64,000 nucleotides of DNA. Origin: Terrirhizobium terrae (lineage in GTDB: Bacteria; Pseudomonadota; Alphaproteobacteria; Rhizobiales; Rhizobiaceae). Where the stretch lies: the NCBI RefSeq assembly GCF_030323265.1, contig NZ_CP104992.1:2827501-2891500 (forward strand), written 5' to 3'. The position numbers were made by a program, and so were the translations under genes. Positions 39,628 to 47,562 of this stretch are shown in pieces (within the stretch, counting starts at the first letter, position 1; each line of letters opens with the position of its first letter). Under the pieces are notes generated by a model. That model had not been told where the DNA came from. It made no database searches and saw only the letters and a program-made list of their open reading frames with translations.

Positions 39628-39894
39628 ATGGCACGCTTTGAAATTTCGATGACTGAAATGGCCACCATGGGTGGCGATGCCCGCGCAGAAGCTCTCTGCG
39701 ACATGGGTCTGATGTATGCAACGGGCCGCGGGGTCGATGTCGACCTCGTGTCCGCCCACAAGTGGCTGAACATTGCCGCGATCAAGGGCTCCGACCGCGC
39801 CGCCGAGTTGCGCGCCGATCTCGCCCAGACGATGAGCAAGATGCAGCTGGCGGAGGCGCTGCGCGCCGCCCGCGAATGGATGACCGTGCACTGA
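39628..39894 (+). CDS. Sel1-repeat small protein
   Basis: 88 residues from the ATG at 39628. A Sel1/TPR-like helical repeat (RAEALCDMGLMYATGRGV, then DLVSAHKWLNIAAIKG and a second, degenerate helix pair) covers most of it. Sel1 repeats mediate protein binding. The open frame 41 codons upstream lacks a ribosome site and was not used. It is convergent with the HxlR gene. Confidence 0.75.
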   Translation: MARFEISMTEMATMGGDARAEALCDMGLMYATGRGVDVDLVSAHKWLNIAAIKGSDRAAELRADLAQTMSKMQLAEALRAAREWMTVH

Positions 39895-40027
39895 GCACGC
39901 AGTGACTATTCATCCGCTCCGAAAAGAGAGCGGAAAGCCAATCAAAGAGGAAGCGCGCGTCCGACCGGGCGTGACGACAATTCGAGACCGCGACCGGCAG
40001 AAACAAGGCCGGCGCGGTCTTTTGCTT

Positions 40028-40440
40028 TTAGTCCTTGCGATCGAACTCTTCGCGCGCGGCGCGGACCGCATCGTAATTCTCCACCCCCAGATCCAGACGT
40101 TGCAGAAGGCGGCGCCGAGTGTGAGGCCGAGCGGCGACAGTCTGTATTCGACCTTCGGCGGGACGGAAGGATAGAGTGTGCGGATGACCAGCCCGTCGCG
40201 CTCCATCCGGCGCAGCGTCTGGGTCAGCATCTTCTGGCTGATGCCCTCGACATGGCGCGCCAGTTCGGAAAAGCGCAGCGTGCCTTCATCCCAGAGGGTA
40301 TCGAGGATCACGACGGTCCACTTGTCGGCAAATCCGGAGATCATTCCCCGAACCATATCCTCGACGCCGGGATCGACATTCTTGGGGTAATCGCGCGCCT
40401 TGTAGGATTGCGCACGAAAAAGTTCCTCGGGCGTGAACAC
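40028..40440 (-). CDS. HxlR-family transcriptional regulator (frameshifted)
   Basis: About 137 residues if the GTG at 40440 is the start; the exact start is uncertain because the frame is open upstream. The winged HTH of HxlR is clear: ISGFADKWTVVILDTL, GTLRFSELARHVEGIS, KMLTQTLRRMERDGL and VEYRLSPLGLTLG. A G run (CCCCC on the plus strand, 40084-40088) breaks the frame; one more base gives WGVENYDAVRAAREEFDRKD-stop at 40028, the normal HxlR C-terminus. It faces an SDR gene and probably controls it, sensing electrophiles or redox stress as many HxlR proteins do. Confidence 0.82.
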
Positions 40441-40477
40441 GGATCTCGTTCGGTTTTCCCATTTCTTCCCCGCAGGT

Positions 40478-40504
40478 AAGTACGATACTTCGAAGTGCCT
40501 ACTT
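40478..40504. promoter_or_regulatory. Operator-like repeats between HxlR and SDR genes
   Basis: AAGTACGATACTT (40478-40490) is an inverted repeat AAGTA-CGA-TACTT, and AAGTGCCTACTT (40493-40504) repeats it imperfectly. Both have the AAGTA/TACTT arms seen in many HxlR operators. Located 38 bp upstream of the likely HxlR start, within the roughly 240-bp divergent region. Confidence 0.5.
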
Positions 40505-40683
40505 TCCGTAGGAGAGTTAGTCAACAATAGTTTGTGCGTACTGTCTCTCACGAAAAACAGGCGAGAAGTACAGGGTCGGCTCATCGAGCGCGGCAAACAC
40601 GAAAAATGCAGGCGTCACGCACCGGCGGGAACCCTTTCCGCCGGAACGGTGGCGGCTGTTCTTGAAAAACACCAGGGAAGGTA

Positions 40684-41538
40684 ATGATGGACGATAAGAC
40701 TCAGAAATCGGTTCTCTCGCGCAGGACGGTTCTTTCGGCCGCCGCAATCGCTCCGGCCGTCGTCGCGGCTGCTTCCGCCGGCACCGCGCGGGCTCAACAG
40801 TTCGAGACGGTGGATAAGGTCGCGATCGTCACCGGCTCCTCACGCGGCATCGGTGCTGCGACGGCGAAGCGCCTCGCCAGGGATGGCTTCAAGGTGGTCG
40901 TCAACTGCCGGGTCAACCGGGATCTCGCAGCCGGCGTCGTCCGTGACATCGAGGCAGAGGGTGGTCAGGCCGTCTGGGAACAGGCCGATATCCGCGATCC
41001 GGCCGCCGTGCGTCGCCTATTTGATGTGGCCGAGCAGAATTTCGGAGGCATCGATGTCGCCGTCGCTAATGCCGGCGTCATGAACCTCGCACCCTTCGGC
41101 GAGATGACCGACGAGGCTTTCGACGTGATGGTCGATACCAATGTGAAGGGCAGCTTCAACACGCTGCGCGAAGCGGCAAGGCGTCTGCGTGACGGCGGCC
41201 GCATCGTCGCCACCTCGTCGAGCATCGTGCAGCTGCGCTCTCCGACCTACGGCCCCTATGCCGCGAGCAAGGGCGCGATGGAAATCTACGCCAACATCCT
41301 GGCCAAGGAACTTTCCGGCCGGAAGATTTCCGTCAATGCGATCGCGCCGGGCCTCGTCGCAACCTCGCTCTTCCTCGATGGCAAGACGGACGAGCAGGTC
41401 GCGGGCTTTGCCCAGCGCACCCCGCATGGCCGCATCGGCGAACCGACGGATATCGCCGCCACCGTCGCCTTCCTCTGCAGCCCGGACGGCTGGTGGGTCA
41501 ACGGCCAGACGCTCTACACCAATGGCGGCGTCGTCTGA
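40684..41538 (+). CDS. SDR oxidoreductase with a Tat-type signal peptide
   Basis: 284 residues. An N-terminal segment (S-R-R-T-V-L then AAAIAPAVVAAASAGTARA) is a twin-arginine signal, cut near ARA-QQF. The rest is a complete SDR: VAIVTGSSRGIGAATAKRL, NAGVMNLAPF, SSSIVQ and the catalytic Y-x-x-x-K as YAASKG. SDRs are normally cytoplasmic, because NAD(P) is; a Tat-exported SDR would fold with its cofactor before transport, as in glucose-fructose oxidoreductase. Alternatively the N-terminus is unprocessed. GGGAAGGTA precedes the ATG. Regulated probably by the divergent HxlR gene. Confidence 0.8.
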   Translation: MMDDKTQKSVLSRRTVLSAAAIAPAVVAAASAGTARAQQFETVDKVAIVTGSSRGIGAATAKRLARDGFKVVVNCRVNRDLAAGVVRDIEAEGGQAVWEQADIRDPAAVRRLFDVAEQNFGGIDVAVANAGVMNLAPFGEMTDEAFDVMVDTNVKGSFNTLREAARRLRDGGRIVATSSSIVQLRSPTYGPYAASKGAMEIYANILAKELSGRKISVNAIAPGLVATSLFLDGKTDEQVAGFAQRTPHGRIGEPTDIAATVAFLCSPDGWWVNGQTLYTNGGVV

Positions 41539-41563
41539 CGGCAGAACTGCCACGGAACGAAAG

Positions 41564-41593
41564 AGGCCGGGCGCTTATGTGCCCGGCCTTTAT
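41564..41593. terminator. Terminator between SDR and aminotransferase genes
   Basis: AGGCCGGGC-N8-GCCCGGCCTTTAT; it ends the plus-strand SDR and sits against the stop of the minus-strand aminotransferase. Confidence 0.75.
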
Positions 41594-41595
41594 CC

Positions 41596-42705
41596 TTAGA
41601 GCGACTTCAGTACCTGGGGCAGGGCCGCTTCGAGAAGCGCCATGTCTGCTTCCGGTCCGGCGCTGACGCGGATGCAGCGGTTGAGAGGTGCGACGCCCGG
41701 CATGCGGATGAAGACACCGTGCTTCAACAGGCCATCGACGATGGCGCGCGCGTAAACCGCGTCGCGCCCGCAGTCGACGGCGACGAAATTGGTGGCAGAC
41801 GGCAGGGCCTGCAGTCCGTTCACCGAGGCAATCGCGGCGATCCGGTCGCGCGACGCCTGGATCCTGCCGACGACGTCCGTGAGATAGGCCTGGTCCTTCA
41901 TGGCAGCGGTTGCCGCCGCGACGGCGACGCGGTTCATGCCGAAATGGTTGCGGATCTTGTCGAAGGCCTTTGCCGTGCCTTCCGTGCTGATCGCATAGCC
42001 GACGCGCGCGCCGGCAAGCCCGTAGGCCTTGGAGAAGGTGCGGGTGCGGATGACGTTCGGCATGTCGATCAGCGCGTCGATCGACGGCATGGCACCGGCC
42101 GGTCCGGTTTCGCAATAGGCCTCGTCGAGAATCAGCAGCGTCGTCTCCGGCAGGGCCTTGGCGAAGGAGACGATGCTGTCGGCATCCCACCAGCTGCCCA
42201 TCGGATTGTCCGGATTGGCGAAATAGACCAGCGGCGGGTTTTCCCGGCGCACGGCATCGAGCAATCCGTTGAGATCCTCGCGGTCGTTGACGTAAGGCAC
42301 CGTCACCAGCCGGCCGCCATGGCCGACGACATGGAAGTTGAAGGTCGGATAGGCGCCGAACGAGGTCACGACCGGCAGGCCCGGATCGATGACCAACCGA
42401 ACGATCTGGCCGAGAAGGCTGTCTATGCCTTCGCCGATCGCAAGATTTCCCGGCCGACATCCAAGATGCACCGCCAGCGCCGCCTTCAGATCGAAATTTT
42501 CCGGATCCGCGTATTTCCAGGTTCCCGTCGACGCTTCCGCCATCGCCGCGATCACCGAAGGCGCGGGGCCGAAACCGTTTTCGTTCGCGCCGATCCGCGC
42601 CTTGACGGGAGAACCGCTGCTGCGTTCCAGCGCTTCGGGGCCGACGAAGGGAACGGTCGAGGGGAGGGAGGCGATAAGTGGGGTGAAACGGGAAAATGCA
42701 GGCAT
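41596..42705 (-). CDS. HisC-like class I/II aminotransferase
   Basis: 369 residues from the ATG at 42705. PLP-fold motifs: ANENGFGPAPSVIAAM, NPDNPMGSWWDAD (the Asn-Pro segment), LILDEAYCETG (Asp and Tyr) and TRTFSKAYGLAGARVGYA with the Schiff-base Lys; the C-terminal Arg is in CIRVSAG. Length and motifs match histidinol-phosphate aminotransferase (HisC), but this may be a second copy or a related aromatic aminotransferase, since no his genes adjoin it. Cytoplasmic, intact. Confidence 0.82.
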   Translation of the reverse strand: MPAFSRFTPLIASLPSTVPFVGPEALERSSGSPVKARIGANENGFGPAPSVIAAMAEASTGTWKYADPENFDLKAALAVHLGCRPGNLAIGEGIDSLLGQIVRLVIDPGLPVVTSFGAYPTFNFHVVGHGGRLVTVPYVNDREDLNGLLDAVRRENPPLVYFANPDNPMGSWWDADSIVSFAKALPETTLLILDEAYCETGPAGAMPSIDALIDMPNVIRTRTFSKAYGLAGARVGYAISTEGTAKAFDKIRNHFGMNRVAVAAATAAMKDQAYLTDVVGRIQASRDRIAAIASVNGLQALPSATNFVAVDCGRDAVYARAIVDGLLKHGVFIRMPGVAPLNRCIRVSAGPEADMALLEAALPQVLKSL

Positions 42706-42918
42706 GGCAGGCGTGTCCGGTTGAAAGCCGGCACACAATAGAAAGCTTTGGCCGCAGTGCAAGTGCGGCCTTTTCCTTCTCGGTTCGACCGGCAAAAGCT
42801 TTTTCGCTCACGATGCCTTGTGAGACAGTCGACAAATTCAGTGAGTGCAAATCAAGGATGATGCAACTTTAACGAATGTGAAAATCATAGAGCAAGCATC
42901 TGCCTGTAAGATCAGACG

Positions 42919-43199
42919 ATGAGTAAGTTTCCGCTTATCGTGATTGGTGCAAGTCTGGCCGCGTTCATGGCAACCGGGGGCATACGGTGCTTCCTGTCGC
43001 CGCGAAATACATTAAGCCGAATGTCAGCTCCTCCTGCCGTATAAAGGGCAATGTCTCCATCAATACCGGCGAGAGAATCTACCACGTCCCGGGACAGACT
43101 TATTACGACGATACCAGGATCAGCTTTCAATACGGCGAGCGATGGTTCTGCACCGAAGCGGAGGCTCGCGCCGCCGGCTGGCGACGCTCGCGGACATAG
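42919..43199 (+). CDS. Small exported Cys-containing protein (frameshifted)
   Basis: About 93 residues after correction, beginning MSKFPLIVIGASLAAFMATGG, a signal peptide or anchor. The mature part (CRIKGNVSINTGERIYHVPG, then GERWFCTEAEARAAGWRRS) is a motif found in many small secreted proteins of rhizobia, often as the C-terminal module after a thermonuclease domain. The break is the G5 run 42976-42980; one more base gives TGGHTVLPVAAKYIKPN. Function unknown. Confidence 0.65.
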
Positions 43200-43222
43200 G
43201 GCATTCGGCTTGTCCTGCCCGC

Positions 43223-43591
43223 TTAATGGCTCGTCTCGAAACTTAGTCGGATGACGTGATGAAGGAATTCCGCGTCGATCAGCATGTTGAAGCTGACCGT
43301 CACCTTCTCCTCCTCGCGTGAGACGACCGTGCAGCCGATATCGTCGCGAATCCCGAGAATGTTGAGGAAGAAGTTCGTCGGCACCGGCACATGCGGGCTG
43401 ACATCCAGTTCGGCGCCCTGAAGCGAAATCGTGCGAATGAGGCAGCGGATCGAGGTCGTGGTGCTGAGGTGGTGGCCGACGAGCACGACCTTGCCGGGGC
43501 GATCGATCGTGAACTTTTCGAACCGGCGCTCGGCGGCTGCTCCCGTCTTGGGGTCTGTTTCGGTATCGGTCTTCTGCAATGCCGGGGCCAT
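43223..43591 (-). CDS. PilZ-domain protein
   Basis: 122 residues from the ATG at 43591, chosen because GAGGAGG stands five bases upstream; an upstream in-frame ATG (43615) lacks this. The PilZ beta-barrel region carries RRFEKFTIDRPGKVVLV and a later ISLQGAELD segment; the classic R-x-x-x-R and D/N-x-S-x-x-G motifs are degenerate. PilZ proteins bind cyclic-di-GMP; whether this one does is uncertain. Convergent with the small exported protein. Confidence 0.65.
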   Translation of the reverse strand: MAPALQKTDTETDPKTGAAAERRFEKFTIDRPGKVVLVGHHLSTTTSIRCLIRTISLQGAELDVSPHVPVPTNFFLNILGIRDDIGCTVVSREEEKVTVSFNMLIDAEFLHHVIRLSFETSH

Positions 43592-43830
43592 TTTTTCCTC
43601 CTCTTTCTCTCCCATGGATGTGACTTTATTCCTTCCTCCGCTGACGCATTCTGAAACGGATTGGTAAATTTTTATCGAGCCGCGACATTTTGGCGTAGCT
43701 CAAATGGGACGCGTAGACGACATCCAGCAGAGATGTCGCGTTGTTGACGGTTCGGCGTCGCGGCGATACCCCTTCAAACCTCCCGATCGGTGCTATGCCG
43801 GTGGGAGTGAGTTTGGAATGGGAGTGTCAC

Positions 43831-45048
43831 GTGGCAGGCAGGCTGGTTATCGTCGGGGCAGGGCAGGCGGGGTTTGCGCTGGCCGCCAAGTTGCGGGCTT
43901 TGAAGGATACGCGTCCGATCACGATGATCGGCTCGGAAGAGGTCATTCCCTATCAGCGGCCGCCGCTGTCGAAGAAATATCTTCTCGGTGAAATGAGCTT
44001 CGACCGGCTGACCTTCCGGCCGGACACCTGGTTTTCCGAGAACGACGTCGAGATCAGGCTCGCAACCTATGTCGAGGAAATCGACCGGGAGGCCAAACGC
44101 ATCCGCATGCAGGACGGCTCGACGCTGGATTACGAAACGCTGGCGCTGACCACCGGCTCGACGCCGAGGACGCTTCCTGCCAGCATCGGCGGTGATCTCG
44201 ATGGCGTTTTCACCGTGCGCGACAAGCGCGATGCCGACAGGCTTGCCGAAGAGATGAAGGCCGGCCGCCGACTTCTTATTATAGGCGGCGGTTACATCGG
44301 TCTGGAGGCCGCGGCCGTGGCGCGCCATCTCGGTCTCGAAGTTACGCTTATCGAAATGGCCGATCGCATCCTTGCGCGTGTCGCATCCAAGGATACCGCC
44401 GACATCATGCGCGCCATCCACGATGCGCGCGGCGTGGTGATCCGCGAGAAAACCGGCCTGACCCGCCTGATCGGCGAGGATGGCAAGGTTCGTGCAGCCG
44501 AGCTTTCGGACGGAACGGTGATCGATGTCGATTTCGTCATCGTCGGTATCGGCGTGACGGCGAACGACCAGTTGGCGCAGGATTGCGGCCTCGAAGTCGG
44601 CAATGGCATCACCGTCGATGAGTTCGCCCGCACCTCCGATCCCGCAATCTTTGCCATGGGTGATTGCGCCATGCTGCCCTGGCAGGGTGGCCGTATTCGG
44701 CTGGAATCGGTGCAGAACGCCGTCGACCAGGCCGAATCGGTGGCTGCCACGCTTGCTGGCGGAAGTGAGCCTTACGAACCGAAGCCATGGTTCTGGTCCG
44801 ATCAGTATGACGTCAAGCTGCAGATCGCCGGCTTCAATCTCGGCTATGACGAAACGCTGGTGCGACCCGGCGCTCGCGAAGGCAGCGTGTCGGTCTGGTA
44901 TTTTCGTGAGGGCAGGCTGATCGCCGTCGATGCCATCAACGACGCCAAGGCCTATGTCACGGGCAAGAAGATGCTGGAAACCGGTATCAATCCGGACAAG
45001 TCCGTGCTGGCGGATCCGGCGGCCGATCTCAAGCAGCTGCTCGTCTGA
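43831..45048 (+). CDS. FAD-dependent ferredoxin/rhodocoxin reductase
   Basis: 405 residues from a GTG at 43831, with GGGAG about seven bases upstream. The FAD motif LVIVGAGQAGFALAAKLR starts at once; QRPPLSKKYLLG follows, then the NAD(P)H motif LLIIGGGYIGLEAAAVA and the second FAD signature IFAMGDCAM. The family (BphA4/ThcD/CamA-like) passes electrons from NAD(P)H to a ferredoxin, usually for a cytochrome P450 or dioxygenase; no ferredoxin or oxygenase gene is nearby. The HpcH aldolase gene follows after 52 bp, perhaps in one operon. Confidence 0.88.
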   Translation: MAGRLVIVGAGQAGFALAAKLRALKDTRPITMIGSEEVIPYQRPPLSKKYLLGEMSFDRLTFRPDTWFSENDVEIRLATYVEEIDREAKRIRMQDGSTLDYETLALTTGSTPRTLPASIGGDLDGVFTVRDKRDADRLAEEMKAGRRLLIIGGGYIGLEAAAVARHLGLEVTLIEMADRILARVASKDTADIMRAIHDARGVVIREKTGLTRLIGEDGKVRAAELSDGTVIDVDFVIVGIGVTANDQLAQDCGLEVGNGITVDEFARTSDPAIFAMGDCAMLPWQGGRIRLESVQNAVDQAESVAATLAGGSEPYEPKPWFWSDQYDVKLQIAGFNLGYDETLVRPGAREGSVSVWYFREGRLIAVDAINDAKAYVTGKKMLETGINPDKSVLADPAADLKQLLV

Positions 45049-45100
45049 CGGCCGCACGAACTCCCGAGAACATGAGAATGGAAAGAGGATAGAAGAAGAC

Positions 45101-45902
45101 ATGCCCGCACCGAAGAACGCGTTCAAGGCTGCCCTCAAGGCCGGTCGCCCGCAGATCGGCCTCTGGCTGAACACCGGAGAGGCGCTGCCGGCCGAACTCG
45201 CCGCCGGTGCCGGCTTCGACTGGCTCGTTATCGATGCGGAGCATGGCCCCAACGACCTGCGCAGCATTATCGACCAGATGCGCGCCATTGCCCCGTCCGC
45301 TTCCGAGCCGGTCGTGCGTCCTCCTTCCGGCGAAAACTGGTTCATCAAGCAATTGCTTGATCTGGGCGCACGCACGCTGCTGATCCCCATGGTCGATACG
45401 GTTGAGCAGGCTGAGGCTCTGGTTCAGGCCGTTCGCTATCCCCCGCGCGGCAGCCGCGGTCTCGGTGCTGCCGTCGCCAGAGCATCCGGTTTCAACGCGA
45501 TCCCCGACTATGCGCAAACCGCCGACGACGAGATTTGCCTCCTCGTTCAGGCGGAGACGAAGACGGCGATCGCCAATCTCGAGGCGATCGCCGCCGTCGA
45601 TGGAATCGATGGTATCTTCATCGGCCCGGCCGACCTTTCCGCCGACATGGGCTTCATTGGCCGGATCGAGGCGCCGGAAGTCCAGGAAGTGATCGAGGGT
45701 GCGATCGGCCGAGATCATCGCTGCCGGTAAGCCCGCCGGTATTCTGACCTTCAGCGAGACGCTCAATCGTCGTTATCTGGACCTCGGCGCAACGTTCGTT
45801 GCGGTCGGTGCCGACGTTAACGAACTGGGCTCGGCCTTGAGGGCTCTGGCGGGTCGCTATGGCCGCGGGGCCGGGGCAGGGCCTTCTGGAGCGGGCTACT
45901 GA
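45101..45902 (+). CDS. HpcH/HpaI-type aldolase (frame broken)
   Basis: About 266 residues from the ATG at 45101, preceded by AGAAGAAG. It is a class II (metal) pyruvate aldolase: QIGLWLNTGEALPAELAAG, WLVIDAEHGPND (Glu/His near the active site), VQAETKTAIANLEAIAAVDG (metal Glu) and FIGPADLSADMG (metal Asp). Such enzymes split 4-hydroxy-2-oxo acids to pyruvate plus an aldehyde. The frame changes near 45706-45712; here removing one base restores EGAIAEIIAAGKPAGILTF, so the error, if it is one, is an insertion. Confidence 0.8.
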
Positions 45903-46002
45903 AGCGCGCCAACAACCTTTCCCGACAAACATCGTGGGCAGGGGCTTTCTTTTTCTAAAAGACCTTGCCTTCGGGAATCTTTCGCAATAATCAGGCCGGA
46001 CC

Positions 46003-46094
46003 GGAGAGGTGGCCGAGTGGTCGAAGGCGCTCCCCTGCTAAGGGAGTATACGTCAAAAGCGTATCGAGGGTTCAGAATCCCTTCCTCTCCGCCA
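46003..46094 (+). tRNA. tRNA-Ser (anticodon GCU)
   Basis: 92 nt including an encoded CCA. The acceptor stem GGAGAGG pairs with CCTCTCC, the D arm is GGCCGAGTGGTCGAAGGC, the anticodon loop CTGCTAA carries GCT, and there is the long variable arm expected of serine tRNA. The T loop is GTTCAGAATC. It decodes AGC/AGU. The 3' end is intact, and no duplicated 3' fragment is visible nearby. Confidence 0.96.
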
Positions 46095-46409
46095 TCATAT
46101 GCTCCCTCATCAAATTCCTTAATTTCGATGTTGAACCGTTGGACTCGACCTTTCCAGTGTTCGGCCATAGCTTGCGCGACGTTTGGAGCGAGCTTTATCC
46201 ACTTTTCCTGAATATCGTTCTGACCTTTCGGCCATTGCGCTGTCGATCTGGACCCCGACACAACCGTCCACGTCTTGCTGGACAGCGCTTTCGACGTCAT
46301 AGACGTGACGAAGGAGGCCCGGGTGTACGACTTCCCCGGGGAGGCGCCGAAGACAACCCGGCCCTCATACAGCTTTCTTGCGGAAGCTGAGGATAACCCT
46401 GGGCACCCG
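46095..46409. other. Unassigned region next to tRNA-Ser, open on both strands
   Basis: Long frames are open on both strands. The minus frame (about 46385-46095) reads through KLYEGRVVFGASPG and IQEKWIKLAPNVAQAMAEHW; the plus frame reads HVLLDSAFDVIDVTKEARVY. Neither has a strong start or a family I recognise, and the minus frame runs into the tRNA. This could be a fragment of a gene left by integration beside the tRNA, or ordinary noise in GC-rich DNA. Confidence 0.3.
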
Positions 46410-46446
46410 TTGACGAATTTTTCACCTCGTCTACTATATCTTGTGT
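46410..46446 (+). promoter_or_regulatory. nrd promoter with NrdR-box-like operator
   Basis: TTGACG (46410-46415) and TACTAT (46432-46437) are a 16-bp-spaced -35/-10 pair. The sequence CTACTATATCTTGTGT (46431-46446) matches the NrdR box consensus ACACWATATATWGTGT at 13 of 16 positions and covers the -10. NrdR represses ribonucleotide reductase genes when ATP/dATP is high. Only one box is seen, whereas pairs are usual. Confidence 0.6.
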
Positions 46447-46640
46447 TCGAGGTTCTTCCGATTCGAGTCGGGAGCTAAGATGGGAATGCGGTGCGAAAAG
46501 CCCATGATGGGCGGATCAATGCCGCAGCTGCCCCCGCAACTGTGAGCGGTTAGCATGCGATCGACGGTCCACTGATGCAGCAACGCATTGGGAAGGCAGA
46601 TCGGATGCGACGACCCGTGAGCCAGGAGACCTGCCTCAAA
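46447..46640 (+). ncRNA. Cobalamin (adenosylcobalamin) riboswitch
   Basis: The conserved B12 box GCCAGGAGACCTGCC is at 46621-46635. Upstream lie the characteristic GGGAATGCGGTG...AATGCCGCAGCTGCCCCCGCAACTGTGAGC core (about 46483-46547) and its flanking helices. In this class, ligand binding to the aptamer lets the B12-box region pair and blocks expression of the gene downstream. Here it controls nrdHIEF, a B12-independent reductase, so repression under B12 sufficiency is expected. Confidence 0.92.
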
Positions 46641-46842
46641 ACGAAACGTCCACGGGCGGGGTGTCCGGAAGGTCGCGTATGTGTGCGGGATGTTTCCGCG
46701 CGCGCGCTTCCCCGAACAGTCCGCATGAGCCACTTCGGGGTGAAGTCTTATGAGTTCGAGTATCCAGATACGTCAACGCGAATGACGGACGTCTAGCGTC
46801 CGGCAACCGCTCGCGTCTGTCTTTCATTTCAGTTCCTTTGCC

Positions 46843-46871
46843 CGGACATCGGCGGATGTCCGATCGCTTTT
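46843..46871 (+). terminator. Terminator-like hairpin, probable riboswitch expression platform
   Basis: CGGACATC-GGCG-GATGTCCG forms an 8-bp stem followed by ATCGCTTTT, about 30 bases before the nrdH start codon. It is well placed to end transcription when the riboswitch is bound; the alternative antiterminator pairing was not worked out. Confidence 0.6.
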
Positions 46872-46899
46872 GCACGCCTGTTCCACACGAGGATAACCA

Positions 46900-47133
46900 A
46901 TGACCATTACCGTCTACAGCAAGCCCGCCTGCGTCCAATGCACTGCGACCACTCGCGCCCTCGACCGTCAGGGCATCGATTATAACGTGATCGACGTTTC
47001 CACAGATGCGGCCGCCTATGAACTCGTCCAGGGTCTCGGCTATCGCCAGGTGCCGGTGGTCGTTGCCGGAGAGCAGCACTGGGCTGGTTTCCGTCCGGAC
47101 ATGATCGGTACCCTTTCGCCCGCCATGGCCTGA
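46900..47133 (+). CDS. nrdH: Glutaredoxin-like NrdH
   Basis: 77 residues with the redox motif C-V-Q-C (about residues 11-14) and the thioredoxin-fold motif YRQVPVVV. NrdH passes electrons from thioredoxin reductase to the class Ib ribonucleotide reductase. CACGAGGATAACC precedes the ATG. It leads the operon nrdH-I-E-F; nrdI follows after 5 bp. Confidence 0.93.
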   Translation: MTITVYSKPACVQCTATTRALDRQGIDYNVIDVSTDAAAYELVQGLGYRQVPVVVAGEQHWAGFRPDMIGTLSPAMA

Positions 47134-47138
47134 GGGCG

Positions 47139-47562
47139 ATGGGCGGGCTCGTCTATTTCTCCACCAAGTCCGAGAACACCCACCGTTTCGTCAAAAAGCT
47201 GGGCCTCGCGGCCCGGCGCATCCCGATTGGCGGCGACGAGACGCTTCAGGCGCAGGATCCTTTCATTCTTATCGTCCCGACCTATTGCGGTGACGGGGGC
47301 CAGGGGTGTCAGGGGTGCAGTTCCGAAACAGGTGATCCGCTTTCTCAATGAGGCGGGCAACCGATCCAACATCCGCGGCGTGATTGCTGCGGGCAACAGC
47401 AATTTCGGCGCGACCTTCGGGATCGCCGGCGACATCATCTCGCAGAAGTGCCAGGTGCCTTACCTCTACCGGTTCGAGCTTCTGGGCACCGAGGAAGACG
47501 TCGCCAATGTCACTAACGGATTGGAACGATTTTGGACGCGACAACCTTCGAAACTCCGATGA
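47139..47562 (+). CDS. nrdI: NrdI flavodoxin-like protein (frameshifted)
   Basis: About 141 residues after correction. The flavodoxin-like start is LVYFSTKSENTHRFVKKLG, with ILIVPTYCGDGG in the FMN loop region, then AVPKQVIRFLNEAGNR and VPYLYRFELLGTEEDVANV. NrdI carries FMN and supplies the oxidant that builds the dimanganese-tyrosyl radical in NrdF. Two breaks fall in G4 runs (47303-47306 and 47312-47315); adding one base to each joins the frames. Its stop overlaps the nrdE ATG by four bases. Confidence 0.88.
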
